Positions 32,161 to 43,000 of a DNA stretch of 64,000 nucleotides are shown here, piece after piece. The stretch covers positions 153,989 through 217,988 of the forward strand of contig JAGBEJ010000008.1 in NCBI GenBank assembly GCA_017937025.1, given 5' to 3'. Origin of the DNA: Paludibacteraceae bacterium. GTDB lineage: Bacteria > Bacteroidota > Bacteroidia > Bacteroidales > Paludibacteraceae. The notes below the pieces were generated by a model. That model made no database searches. It was not told where the DNA came from and was given only the letters and a program-made list of their open reading frames with translations. Each line of letters begins with the position of its first letter. Within the stretch, counting starts at the first letter, position 1. The position numbers and the translations under genes are program-made.

Positions 32161-34089
32161 TTAATAACCATAATCATTCCATAAGGTTCCATCACATGAA
32201 GACAATTGCTCTTGGAATATTGGCCAATATTGACGATACTCAAGAATGCTTTCATCTTGATATAACTTAATTTGAGGAATATAATCAACCCCGCCATCTG
32301 TAAAGAAGTCCTTTTCAATCCAACCTGCATTTTTATCAAAACCTGCAGGTTCATCAACTTCACCATGAGCCAGTCCATACAAATTAGAAATTTCATACGC
32401 ATGGGTTGCATCTTCCCCCTTAAGGTTATCATTCTTCACATACTTAAAGTAAATTTTGCCTCGAGTATCAGAGAATTCTCCCGTGTGAGCATTCAACTCA
32501 GCCATTCTTGTCATTGCCCTCTTCAAATTTGTGCCAAAGAGTCCCCATCTCATCAAGTCAAATTTTCTTATCATCTCACCACAGAACTCAAAAGCTCTCT
32601 CATTTTCAATATTCTCCATATTCAATGCTACCGGCCCTAAACCAGCACGATCACGAACCTTGTTCAAACAATCTTGAGCTAAAGCCAAGTCTGCTCCATC
32701 AGGAGAAACACCATCAATTCCTCCCTTGGCAGCTTCTGCATACATAAGAAGGACATCTGCATATCTCAATACAGGAATGTCTATTCCATCATCACCACTT
32801 GATATCTCTCTACTACACCATTCATAACGATATTTTCCAAGATAACATTCCTTTATTGATGTTTTCTTTTGATATGCAATATTGCTTGTTCCGTCATGCT
32901 CTGGGAACAAGCCCTTCAAGGCGTCTGCCGTTGCCGAAGAACCTATTGCATCTTTTCCATTTGTAGCACCAGTCCAAATTGATGGCATAATAGTCACCCA
33001 CTTACGCTTATCTTTTGGATCAAAATCAAAAATCAATGTCGGAACCACACAAACGGCACTCTGAACAGTTCCAGGAGGACAATTCAACACATATTTATTT
33101 CCATTTTTATAACCAGGAGCATTAAAATTCAAAAATTGTCCACGAGTTCCATCTTCCATTGGCATAACCCATAACCATTCTGTATTAGTAAATGAAGTCT
33201 TATCCTGACATAAATCCTTAAACACCTGAGAATAGTCATCTGACAACTTTGAATATCCATAATGATCTATAACTTCCTTACATGCATTCATAGCCTCTTT
33301 ATAAATCTCAAGACGTTTTCCTGCATCCTTAATGTTATATTGAACACTACAAGAAGCTCCCCCACCATTAATCCAAGTGTCTGGACGCAATGCCAATCCT
33401 GCATACATTAAATCTGCGCGAGCAAGCAAAGCAGCTGCAGCAGCTCTATTAGGACGACAAATATTATTCTTTGCTATACCAACACACGAATCTGATTCGG
33501 ACCAAGGCAAATACACTCTTGCGTTCTGAAGATCTTCTCTTATTTGTTCAAAAGCTTCATTTCTATCTCTCTTCAATGAAGTAAAATCAGAATTAGAAGC
33601 CATAAAAGGTATATCTCCCCACATTTTCACCATTTCTAAAGTAACAAAAGCCCTCAAGAAATAAGCTTCACCTAAAAAATATCGGAATTCTGATTTTTTC
33701 AAATCACTATTATCATGTATACCATCAATAATAGAAGTGGCACGACACATTGCTGATGTCAATGTACCCCACGCATCTTTTCCATTAGTTCTTGAAACTT
33801 GAGTATTTGCTGGATTTGAATTATACTCTGTCAATGCCTTATATCCTGCATCTGTCTTTCTGTTGTATTCAATATCCGTATTCATTGCTTGAATCCAAGA
33901 CAAACGCTTTCTATAAGAATAATCTTCACCAAAACAGTTATAAACACCATTTATAACAAGACTTGTTTGCGAAGCAGATGTAAATACAGACGCATCTATT
34001 GCGGACGGTGACTCTGTATCGAAAAAGTCGTCGCAAGACACCATTGTCGCTGCTATCGCAGCCATGGCTATGTATTTAAATGTCTTCAT
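32161..34089 (-). CDS. SusD-like glycan-binding outer-membrane lipoprotein
   Basis: A 642-residue RagB/SusD family protein. The lipoprotein signal ends at VSCDD (cysteine about 19). TPR-like helices frame the glycan-binding face (YNCFGEDYSYRKRLSWIQAM, YFLGEAYFLRAFVTLEMVKMW), with the conserved YADVLLMYAEAA and ALDCLNKVRDRAG-like segments and C-terminal WG-type motifs (FDLMRWGLF). It lids the SusC transporter encoded 21 bp upstream and, given the adjacent PL1 lyase, probably binds pectic oligosaccharides (inference). Confidence 0.95.
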   Translation of the reverse strand: MKTFKYIAMAAIAATMVSCDDFFDTESPSAIDASVFTSASQTSLVINGVYNCFGEDYSYRKRLSWIQAMNTDIEYNRKTDAGYKALTEYNSNPANTQVSRTNGKDAWGTLTSAMCRATSIIDGIHDNSDLKKSEFRYFLGEAYFLRAFVTLEMVKMWGDIPFMASNSDFTSLKRDRNEAFEQIREDLQNARVYLPWSESDSCVGIAKNNICRPNRAAAAALLARADLMYAGLALRPDTWINGGGASCSVQYNIKDAGKRLEIYKEAMNACKEVIDHYGYSKLSDDYSQVFKDLCQDKTSFTNTEWLWVMPMEDGTRGQFLNFNAPGYKNGNKYVLNCPPGTVQSAVCVVPTLIFDFDPKDKRKWVTIMPSIWTGATNGKDAIGSSATADALKGLFPEHDGTSNIAYQKKTSIKECYLGKYRYEWCSREISSGDDGIDIPVLRYADVLLMYAEAAKGGIDGVSPDGADLALAQDCLNKVRDRAGLGPVALNMENIENERAFEFCGEMIRKFDLMRWGLFGTNLKRAMTRMAELNAHTGEFSDTRGKIYFKYVKNDNLKGEDATHAYEISNLYGLAHGEVDEPAGFDKNAGWIEKDFFTDGGVDYIPQIKLYQDESILEYRQYWPIFQEQLSSCDGTLWNDYGY

Positions 34090-34110
34090 ATTCTTTTTCT
34101 TTTATTGTTT

Positions 34111-37100
34111 TTAGAATGAAAGGTTTACACCGAAGTTGAATGCACGACTCTTTGGATAAGCAGAATAGTCAACTCCGATAGCAAGAGGATTAACCTTTGT
34201 TCCTGTATCAACTTCAGGATCTGAGCCAGTGTACTTAGTCAGCACGAACAAGTTAGACGCAGTGAAGAAGATTCTTGCCTTTGTGATATGAGCCTTGCTG
34301 ATCCATCTGTCTGGTAAAGAGTATCCAATAGTCATAGAAGCAAGACGAAGGAACGAACCATCCTCTACACATTCTGACGTAACTGCACTTTTTCCCATTG
34401 ATGGATTATATGTGCTTGATTTCGAATTATATTCATTATCCAACACGCTCTGGAGGTTTGCATAATCTGCGATATAATCCCCTGATGTTGGGAGCGAAGA
34501 TGGAATATACAATCCATCAGATGTGAATAATGAATATCTGCTGCCATAAGCAGTAGATGCTAATGTGTTTCTAAGCTTTGTCGTTGAAGCTATCATTGAC
34601 ATCTTCATTCCTGAAAGATTCAAAACATCATTACCATAAGAATAAGTGAAGTTCAACGCTGCGTCAACAGATCCCCATCTTTCGCCACCTACGTGACCGC
34701 TGATAGAGAAACCTCCTGTGAAATCAGGCATTGTACAACCAATAACAGTACGGTCATCTATTGTTATCTGGCCATCTCCATTCAAATCCTTTACTTTTAT
34801 CAGACCTGGATATGCCAAATTATTAATTCCCATATTATTAGTCACAGGTTTAAGAACTCCATTCTCATCATATTTTTCCCATTGATTTTTAGTAACATTA
34901 TAAGCATCAAAATCAGCTGCAGTATAATATCCATCAGCCTCAAAACCAAGAATTCTTCCTACAGACTTATCCTCTTGAACCAAGAACTGAGCATCATTAG
35001 TCATATTATCCGATGATAAATATCTTGTATTTACATAATATTCAGACATACCACCAAGACTTACAACTGTATTTTTATTTGCTGAAATATTCGCATCTAC
35101 AGTCAAATCATAATTAAGATTCTTGCTCTTATTATCAAGGATAACACCCTTAACAGAGAACTCAACACCTAGATTCTTTGTCTCTGCCACATTCTTGTAC
35201 TGATAGTTATAGAACGCAGGAGTCTTTAAAAGAATAATCAAATCATCTGTATTATTCCAATATAAATCCAAAGCACCACTCAAACGATCCTGGAAGAAAC
35301 CATAATCCAAACCAAGGTCACGAGTTGTTGTTGTCTCCCACTTCAAATCTGGATTTGCTGCAATTTTATCAGTTCCTCCAACTGAATAAAATGAAGTTGG
35401 ATAATCAAATGCTGCTGGTGACAAATAAACTGAGTTCGCAGCTGATGTAAGAACGAAATCTGGACGCAAATATCCTAAATCCACATTGTTGTTTCCTGCT
35501 ACACCATAACTGAAACGAAGTTTCAAGTTAGATAACTTAATAGCACGATTAAACGACTGCATCCATGGTTCATCAGAAATACGCCATGCCAATGCCGCAG
35601 CAGGGAAATATCCCCATTGATTCTCTTTAGAAAAACGAGTAGAAGCATCTGCACGAACTGTTGCTGTTAAATAGTAACGACCCTTGTAATCATATTGTGC
35701 TTTAGCAAAGAATGATAGCATATTGTCTGTTGGATCAATGTATTGTTCAAAACTAGAACTTGAATACTCTCCAAAATGTTTGAAAAGATTCTCTCCATCA
35801 TATATTTTCTCATATCCATAACCATATTCAACATTCTTAACTCCCTTATTCATTACAATTTCTTCTCCCACAAGAACATCCAAATTATGCCCGCCTTTGT
35901 ACTTGTCTTTGTAATTAAAGGTTGCTCCTTGACGAAAACGCGAAGAGTTATCAAAAGTCTTTATACCATAAACATTACTTGCTTGTTGGTTAGAAACTCC
36001 TTCAGAATCACGAGCGTAATATGTTGTAGTTCCGTAATAACGATTCGTTTCTGTGTTTTGAGCCCTATATCCAAGGTCAACCCTTGCTGTAAATTTCTTC
36101 AAAAAATTGTAAGACACATTAGCACCAATATCCCACTTATTATCTCTCTTGAATTTATAATTGTCCCTAATTGTTGTCAACGGATCATACAAATTTCCAT
36201 AACTATCCTCATCGTCAGATTCATTATCCTTAGACAACAAAGCGATTGGACTATATACTATTGCGTTTTCAATACGGCTATTTGATTTACTACCCGCATC
36301 CTCTGCTGTATTAGTACCAGCTCCTAGAACCGTTGTATTTGTATATCTTACATTTGTTCCGATTTTGAAGCCTTTGAATGGCTTATAAGAAGCTTTCAAA
36401 TTGAAGTTATTACGAGTGTAATCAGACTCTCTCATTATACCTTCATCATCAATTCTATTGTAACTCATATTAAAGGAAGCCTTCTTATTTCCTCCTGAAA
36501 TAGAGAAACTATGATTAGAAGTCAGAGCATCTTTTCCAAATGTCTTATCCTGCCAATCGGTAGTTTTTGGAAACCACGAATTCAAACTATCATTGAGCAA
36601 CGTTGCAATAGGAGTCTCTATAGTTCCGTTAGAAAGAGAATAGTCTTTATCAAAGAATTTTCTATATTGATCACCAATCTTTGACAAATCCTTTATATTA
36701 GACAAATAAGCATATTCGTACTGCATAAGAGCTAAATCTCTTTTATTCAGCACATCATACTTCTTTGACACAGACTTCCATCCCATATATCCTGTATAGT
36801 CAACATGGAACTGCATTGAGCAATCATCTTTACCATCAGATGTATCTATCTCTTTTGTTGTGATAATAATAACACCGTTAGCACCCTGCGCACCATAGAT
36901 AGCAGTTGCAGCAGCATCCTTCAACACGTCCATTGACTGGATGTCAGAAGGCGAGATGTCGTTGATACTCGCAACAGGCATACCATCAACGATATACAAT
37001 GGATCACTAGATTGAGTAAGAGAAGAACCTCCACGAACACGGATCTTAACGTCTGCATCAGGAGAACCTTCTGTAGTAGTGACATATACACCAGTAAGCT

Positions 37101-37557
37101 TACCCTGCAGAGCCTCTGCTGCATTAGTTACAGGAATGTTCTTAATCTGGTCGGCACCTACAGATGCGACAGAAGTAACGACGTCTCTTTTCTTAGTCGT
37201 TCCGTAACCTGTCACAACGACTTCCTCAAGCTGCTTAGAAGATTGACCCAACTTGATGTCAATCTTACCGCCTGTGATAGGAAGAGTCTGAGTCTCCATA
37301 CCCATGTATGAGAACTCAAGTTGACTTGCGTCAGATGGTACTTTCAAAGAGTAGTTACCATCCATATCAGTCATTGTTCCGATACCAGTTCCTGGCACCT
37401 TAACAGTAGCTCCGATTGCAGGTTCTCCCATATCGTCCAAAACAGTACCAGTAACGGTACGCTCTTGTGCAAAAGACGTAAGAGCACCTATGCAAGAGAG
37501 CAGCATAATAAACCACAAGCGTTTGAAGCTTGAGAATTTACTCTGGTTTTCTTTCAT
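34111..37557 (-). CDS. SusC/RagA-family TonB-dependent outer-membrane transporter
   Basis: An 1148-residue outer-membrane importer. In order: signal peptide (about 1-30), carboxypeptidase-regulatory-like domain (TVTGTVLDDMGEPAIGATV, about 35-110), TonB/plug region (LEEVVVTGYGTTKKRDVVTS; VRGGSSLTQSSDPLYIVDG; DVLKDAAATAIYG) and a long beta-barrel to the end (AFNFGVNLSF). It pairs with SusD just downstream (21-bp gap). No sigma/anti-sigma pair or hybrid two-component regulator is present beside it. Substrate is inferred to be pectin fragments from the PL1 lyase context. Confidence 0.96.
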   Translation of the reverse strand: MKENQSKFSSFKRLWFIMLLSCIGALTSFAQERTVTGTVLDDMGEPAIGATVKVPGTGIGTMTDMDGNYSLKVPSDASQLEFSYMGMETQTLPITGGKIDIKLGQSSKQLEEVVVTGYGTTKKRDVVTSVASVGADQIKNIPVTNAAEALQGKLTGVYVTTTEGSPDADVKIRVRGGSSLTQSSDPLYIVDGMPVASINDISPSDIQSMDVLKDAAATAIYGAQGANGVIIITTKEIDTSDGKDDCSMQFHVDYTGYMGWKSVSKKYDVLNKRDLALMQYEYAYLSNIKDLSKIGDQYRKFFDKDYSLSNGTIETPIATLLNDSLNSWFPKTTDWQDKTFGKDALTSNHSFSISGGNKKASFNMSYNRIDDEGIMRESDYTRNNFNLKASYKPFKGFKIGTNVRYTNTTVLGAGTNTAEDAGSKSNSRIENAIVYSPIALLSKDNESDDEDSYGNLYDPLTTIRDNYKFKRDNKWDIGANVSYNFLKKFTARVDLGYRAQNTETNRYYGTTTYYARDSEGVSNQQASNVYGIKTFDNSSRFRQGATFNYKDKYKGGHNLDVLVGEEIVMNKGVKNVEYGYGYEKIYDGENLFKHFGEYSSSSFEQYIDPTDNMLSFFAKAQYDYKGRYYLTATVRADASTRFSKENQWGYFPAAALAWRISDEPWMQSFNRAIKLSNLKLRFSYGVAGNNNVDLGYLRPDFVLTSAANSVYLSPAAFDYPTSFYSVGGTDKIAANPDLKWETTTTRDLGLDYGFFQDRLSGALDLYWNNTDDLIILLKTPAFYNYQYKNVAETKNLGVEFSVKGVILDNKSKNLNYDLTVDANISANKNTVVSLGGMSEYYVNTRYLSSDNMTNDAQFLVQEDKSVGRILGFEADGYYTAADFDAYNVTKNQWEKYDENGVLKPVTNNMGINNLAYPGLIKVKDLNGDGQITIDDRTVIGCTMPDFTGGFSISGHVGGERWGSVDAALNFTYSYGNDVLNLSGMKMSMIASTTKLRNTLASTAYGSRYSLFTSDGLYIPSSLPTSGDYIADYANLQSVLDNEYNSKSSTYNPSMGKSAVTSECVEDGSFLRLASMTIGYSLPDRWISKAHITKARIFFTASNLFVLTKYTGSDPEVDTGTKVNPLAIGVDYSAYPKSRAFNFGVNLSF

Positions 37558-37667
37558 AGATTAAAAATTAAAGGTTATTACTTTATTGTTATTATACTAC
37601 ATTAATTATTAGATGGATAGCACACGAGCATGCACAACAAACCGTACGCTTCCACGCATAATTTTGG

Positions 37668-37675
37668 CAAATATA
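37668..37675 (-). promoter_or_regulatory. -7 promoter box for susC
   Basis: TATATTTG on the minus strand, 111 bp before the susC ATG. This implies a 5' leader of about 100 nt, common for susC genes in this phylum. Confidence 0.5.
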
Positions 37676-37905
37676 TCATAAAAAATTCAGTCCACACGCC
37701 TTTTTAGCGCCTTTTTAAAGAAATCTTTCTGCAAAAAAATCATAATTCCCATGTACTACAAAAACGACTCACACTACCCTTTTATTATATAGAAAAACTC
37801 ATGCTCAAAACGCAGAAATGAATTTAACATAATTATCGGTAATAGAAACACATCTACTGACAGAAGCTTGGATAGACTCGGATTTTAACATTTTAAAGTT
37901 TCTGG

Positions 37906-38100
37906 CGCTTCGGTGCTTCGGCTTCGTTCAGCAACCGAGTTGAAGTGCGGCATTCTTTATTTAGACACTTCGGCACTTCGACTGACGCTCAGTGACCAGA
38001 AAGCTGTAAACGGAGTCCATTCGGTTGTTGAGCGGAGTCGAAACAAACTAAATGGACACTGCTATTTTCATGATGGCACTTCGGCTAACGCTCAGTGACC
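37906..38100. repeat. Cluster of dispersed GCTTCGGCT..GCTCAGTGACC repeats
   Basis: The 665-bp gene-free gap between susC and the DUF4301 gene holds at least four units related to CTTCGGCTACGCTCAGTGACC: 37906-37945, 37975-37997, 38024-38044 (reverse orientation, GTTGAGCGGAGTCGAAAC) and 38077-38100. Other members occur at 55846-55882 and 63119-63263. I see no gene here. The units are GC-rich in an AT-rich gap. Confidence 0.75.
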
Positions 38101-38222
38101 GAAAGCTCAGGGTACCTGTTTTAGTTTTTCCGCAAAACAGTTCTTTTTATAAAAAAAGATTCCTAACTTTAAAGTCAGTGTTTTAAACCAAACAACAAAT
38201 AACCAACACACATTATTATAAT

Positions 38223-39728
38223 ATGAAAGACACAGACCTTAAAGTTCTTGCAAGCAAAGGCATAACAGAACAACAAGTAAACGAGCAGCTGGAATCGTTC
38301 AAGAAAGGGTTTCCATTCCTTAAGATAGAAAAAGCCGCAGAGATAGGCGACGGCATACTGCGATTCAGCGACGCACAACTTAACGAGTTGACCAAAGCAT
38401 GGGAGGAATATCTGAAATCAGGCAAGAAGGTTGTGAAGTTCGTTCCTGCATCTGGCGCAGCGAGCCGCATGTTCAAGAACCTGTTTGAGTTTCTGGAGCA
38501 GCCATACGACAAGCCAAAGTCAGACTTCGAAGTGAAGTTCTTCACACAGATAAAGGACTTCGCATTCTACGACGACCTGAACAACGTCTGCCTGAGCAAC
38601 AACGCCAAGAGCATAGACCAGCTGATGGACGCAGGAGAATATAAGACAATAGTGAAGAACCTGCTCGAGGAGAAAGGACTGAACTACGGAAACCTGCCCA
38701 AAGGACTGCTGAAGTTCCACAAATACGACTGCTGTAACCGCACTCCTGTTGAGGAACACATGGTGGAAGGCGCGCTATATGCCGACGTGAACGGCATTGT
38801 GCATCTGCATTTCACTGTATCCAATGACCACAAGGAACTGTTCAAGAAGAAGGTAGAGGAAGTGAAGGCGAAGTACGAAAGCAAGTACAATGTAAAATAC
38901 GACATCACATTCTCGATACAGAAGCCATCGACCGACACTATAGCAGCGAACATGGACAACGAGCCTTTCCGCACCGACAACGGCGAACTCGTGTTCCGTC
39001 CTGGAGGTCACGGCGCATTGATAGAGAACCTGAACGACCTTGACGGCGATGTGTTCTTCATAAAGAACATAGATAATGTGGTGCCAGACAAGATAAAAGG
39101 CACGACTGTGACATACAAGAAAGCGATAGCCGGAATATTGGCAAAGCTTCAAGCCAAGGCATTCGAGTATCTGAAAGAGCTGGAAGGCAACGTAAGCGAC
39201 GAGAAGATAAGCGAGATAACAGCGTTCTGCGAGAACGACCTGATGAACAAGCAGCCAAACAAGAAGCAAGGCAAAGAGCAGATAGAATACCTGAAAGGCA
39301 AGCTGAACCGCCCTATCCGCGTGTGCGGCATGGTGAAGAACGAAGGCGAGCCAGGCGGCGGCCCATACCTTATTATAAATAATGACGGCAGCGTGTCGCC
39401 ACAGATACTCGAGAGCTCGCAGATAAACACAAAGGACGCGCGCTCTATGGAGATAATGAAGACGGCGACACACTTCAACCCAGTGGACCTCGTGTGCGGC
39501 ACGAAGAACTACAAGGGCGAGAAGTTCGACCTGACTAAGCACGTGGACAAATCGACAGGATTCATATCGCTGAAGTCGAAGAGCGGACGAGACCTGAAGG
39601 CGCTTGAGCTGCCAGGACTATGGAACGGCGCGATGAGCGACTGGAACACAATCTTCGTGGAAGTGCCAATCGAGACGTTCAATCCTGTGAAGACGGTGAA
39701 CGACCTGCTCAGAAAAGAGCATCAGTAA
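38223..39728 (+). CDS. DUF4301 family protein
   Basis: A 501-residue cytoplasmic protein of the DUF4301 family found in Bacteroidetes. The family signature VVKFVPASGAASRMFK (near residue 60) resembles a nucleotide- or sugar-phosphate-binding loop, and other conserved blocks are PVEEHMVEGALY, FRPGGHGALIENLNDL and PGGGPYLIIN. Function is not established. There is no signal peptide. It is transcribed alone, divergent from susC across a repeat-rich gap. GC-rich, lysine-AAG codon use is typical of the core genes here. Confidence 0.92.
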   Translation: MKDTDLKVLASKGITEQQVNEQLESFKKGFPFLKIEKAAEIGDGILRFSDAQLNELTKAWEEYLKSGKKVVKFVPASGAASRMFKNLFEFLEQPYDKPKSDFEVKFFTQIKDFAFYDDLNNVCLSNNAKSIDQLMDAGEYKTIVKNLLEEKGLNYGNLPKGLLKFHKYDCCNRTPVEEHMVEGALYADVNGIVHLHFTVSNDHKELFKKKVEEVKAKYESKYNVKYDITFSIQKPSTDTIAANMDNEPFRTDNGELVFRPGGHGALIENLNDLDGDVFFIKNIDNVVPDKIKGTTVTYKKAIAGILAKLQAKAFEYLKELEGNVSDEKISEITAFCENDLMNKQPNKKQGKEQIEYLKGKLNRPIRVCGMVKNEGEPGGGPYLIINNDGSVSPQILESSQINTKDARSMEIMKTATHFNPVDLVCGTKNYKGEKFDLTKHVDKSTGFISLKSKSGRDLKALELPGLWNGAMSDWNTIFVEVPIETFNPVKTVNDLLRKEHQ

Positions 39729-39990
39729 TATCAAAAAACACTTGTGGCGACGCAGTATTCAAAATAAAGGTATTATCTTTGTGATAGGCTGACGCGAGAA
39801 ATTGGAAAATTCAACAAATTAAATCAAACCGAGGGTAAATTTTATATCTCAATGGCGGGCTGCGACTTTCGGGTTATGCTCTGCGGAGCACGGCAGATTA
39901 CAAAGAGTTACAAATCCTCAAATCCTATTATTAGGAATTTTTCTCAATACAGCGTTGGCCTCCTTTGAAAACAGCCACAACAAAATAAAG

Positions 39991-40020
39991 AAAGAGATGC
40001 GCAAAAGCGCATCTCTTTTT
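39991..40020. terminator. Terminator at the 3' end of mfd
   Basis: AAAGAGATGCGC / GCGCATCTCTTT perfect 12-bp stem with a 4-nt AAAA loop and T/A tracts on both sides. The rest of the 315-bp gap (39729-39990) shows no gene or RNA that I can recognise. Confidence 0.88.
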
Positions 40021-40043
40021 GTTTACATATAATAATGCAATAT

Positions 40044-43000
40044 TTATCCTGCGGCCTCCTCTGTCTGCAACTGTCTAATCCTCTCAAGAACGCCGAGAGC
40101 CGTAGGCACATCGCTGACATCGGAGAACGAGACAGAGCGTTTGTCCGCTTTCTCCTTGAGCTTGCAACGCATAGGATTCTTAGCCACATACATAAGCACC
40201 GCACCGAAGACCGGCGACTGGTAGTACTGCGACTTGGCGTTTGACACAAGATAGCAGCTCATGCGTCCGTTCTTAAGCACAACACGCTCGAAGCCGAGGC
40301 TCATGGCTATCCAACGCAAACGCAAGGCAGAGAACAAGACTCTGACATTGTCCGGCACAGGACCGAAACGGTCGGCAAGGCGTTTTTCGAAAGCATCAAT
40401 CTGGCTTTCCTCCGTCAGATTGTCAAGCTCACGATAAAGCGACATTCTCTCGGAAATGCTCTCCACATAGTCGGCCGGTATGAGCATCTCCAAATCCGAC
40501 TCAAGCGAGCAGTCTGTGACGTACTTGGCATTAGCATCATCGGCAGCCTTCTCGTCCTCATACAGATATGCGAACTCCTCGTCCTTGAGTTCATGGACAG
40601 CTTCGGAAAGAATCTTCTGATAGGTCTCGTAGCCAAGGTCGGCGATAAAGCCGCTCTGCTCCGCTCCGAGCATATTACCTGCGCCACGAATGTCGAGATC
40701 CTGCATGGCAATCTGGAATCCGCTGCCGAGGTCGGCGAACGTCTCGATGGCCTGCAAGCGGCGACGCGCTTCGGGAGTGAGCGTGCTCATCGGCGGCGAC
40801 AGCAGATAGCAGTAGGCTTTTCGGTTGCTGCGCCCCACTCTGCCTCGAAGCTGATGCAGGTCGCTGAGTCCGTAGTTCTGCGCACCGTTTATGATGATTG
40901 TGTTGGCATTCGGAATGTCGATGCCGGACTCGATGATTGTTGTGGCAATGAGCACATCGTATTCATAATCCATGAAATCGACAATAATCTGCTCCAGCTT
41001 CTCAGCTTCCATCTGTCCGTGTCCGACAACGACGCGAGCCTGCGGCACAACACTCTTGACCAAAGACTCGAGGTCGTAGATGTTGTTGATACGATTGTTG
41101 ATGATGAAGACCTGTCCATTGCGGCTCATCTCACGTTCGATGGCCTCCTTCAGCACATCGGTGTTGAACTCCTGCAACTCGGTCTGCACCGGATAGCGGT
41201 TAGGCGGCGGAGTGCTGATGATGGACAAGTCCCTTGCTCCGAGCAGCGAGAACTGCAATGTGCGAGGTATAGGCGTGGCAGTCATTGTCAGTGTGTCCAC
41301 ATTCACTTTTATGGCCTTGAGTTTTTCCTTGACAGCAACGCCGAACTTCTGTTCCTCGTCGATGATGAGCAGTCCTAAGTCCTTGAACTTGACGTTCTTG
41401 CCGACAAGTTTATGCGTTCCTATAATTATGTCAATCTGTCCTTCGGCAAGGCGTTTGAGGACATCCTTGGTCTGCGCCGCAGTACGTGCGCGCGACAGAT
41501 ACTCGATGTTGCACGGGAAGTTCTTGAGCCTTTCCTTGAACGACTTGTAATGTTGCAAGGCAAGAACAGTGGTAGGCACAAGAACTGCAACTTGCTTATT
41601 GTCGGCCACAGCCTTGAAAGCCGCACGCATAGCGACTTCCGTCTTGCCGAATCCCACATCGCCGCAGACGAGCCTATCCATCGGGAGCGACTTCTCCATG
41701 TCGGCTTTCACGTCGGCAGTGGCCTTCATCTGGTCTGGCGTGTCCTCGTAGATGAACGACGCCTCAAGCTCCTTCTGCAGGAACGAGTCAGGCGAGAACG
41801 CAAAGCCCTTCTCAGCCTTTCGTCTGGCGTACAGTTTTATCAAGTCGCGAGCGATGTCCTTGACCTTCTTCTTCGTTCTGTCCTTGAGTTTCTCCCATGC
41901 GCCAGAACCAAGCCGGCTGACCTTTGGCGGCGTTCCGTCCTTGCCCTTGTAGCGCGATATGCGGTGCAGGTTGTTTATGTTGACGAAAATAATGTCGTTG
42001 TTCTGGTATATCAGTTTTATGACTTCCTGCTTCTTGCCGTTCACGTCCATGTTGACAAGTCCGCCGAAGCGCCCCACTCCATGGTCGATATGAGTGACAT
42101 AGTCGCCTATCTTGAACTGATTCAGTTCCTTAAGCGTAAGCAGGACTTTGCCGTTGCGCGCCTTGTCGCTCTTGAGCGAGTAACGATGGAAACGGTCGAA
42201 AATCTCGTGGTCAGTGAATACACAGATGTTCATATCGTTGTCCACGAAACCGGAATGCACAGTGTGAAGCACCGGCGTGAACTGTATGTCCGCACCTTTG
42301 TCGTCGAAAATGGCGCGTATGCGGTCGGTCTGCTTCACGCTGTCGGAAAGCACAAAAATGCGCTTGTTCTCGGCTATATAACTGCGGAAACCGTCGATAA
42401 CGAGGTCGAAGTTCTTGTGGTAAAGCGGTTGCGGCTGTGTGGAGAACGCCACCCGGTCGGAGTTCGGCATGTGCGAGCCGTGGTTAAGCTCTATTTTCCT
42501 GAAACCCGACACAAATTGCAAGAAGTCGTCGCCGTTGATGTACGCCTCCTTGTCCTTCTCGACCTCAGATTTCATCGAGTTGTGCTTTGACTCATAAACC
42601 TTATTTAGCACATCGCACGAGAAGATAAGGTCATCGAACGCAAAGACCGACGACTCCTTGACGAACTGCAGCACAGGCACTGGCGTTACGCCTTTCTGCT
42701 CACGTCTTATGTCTGGCACAATGCTGACCGACTCGCGCATTTCCTCAGAAAGCTGCGTTTCGATATTGAACAATCGTATGCTGTCTATTTCATTGCCGAA
42801 AAAGTCGATACGGAAAGGCAGTTCGTTGGAATAAGAGAATATATCGAGGATGCTGCCACGAGACGAGAACTGCCCTGGCTCATAAACAAAGTCGACACGC
42901 TCGAATCCATTCTCCAAAAGTATGTCGATGACGGTATGCGTATCCACCTCCTCGCCCTTGGTCAGAGTGAGAATCTTCTTGCGCAGAGACGACGACGGAA

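Noticed and set aside
39729..39990. Possible gene or RNA between the DUF4301 gene and mfd
   Set aside because: Short frames only, without conserved motifs; no convincing fold apart from the mfd terminator.
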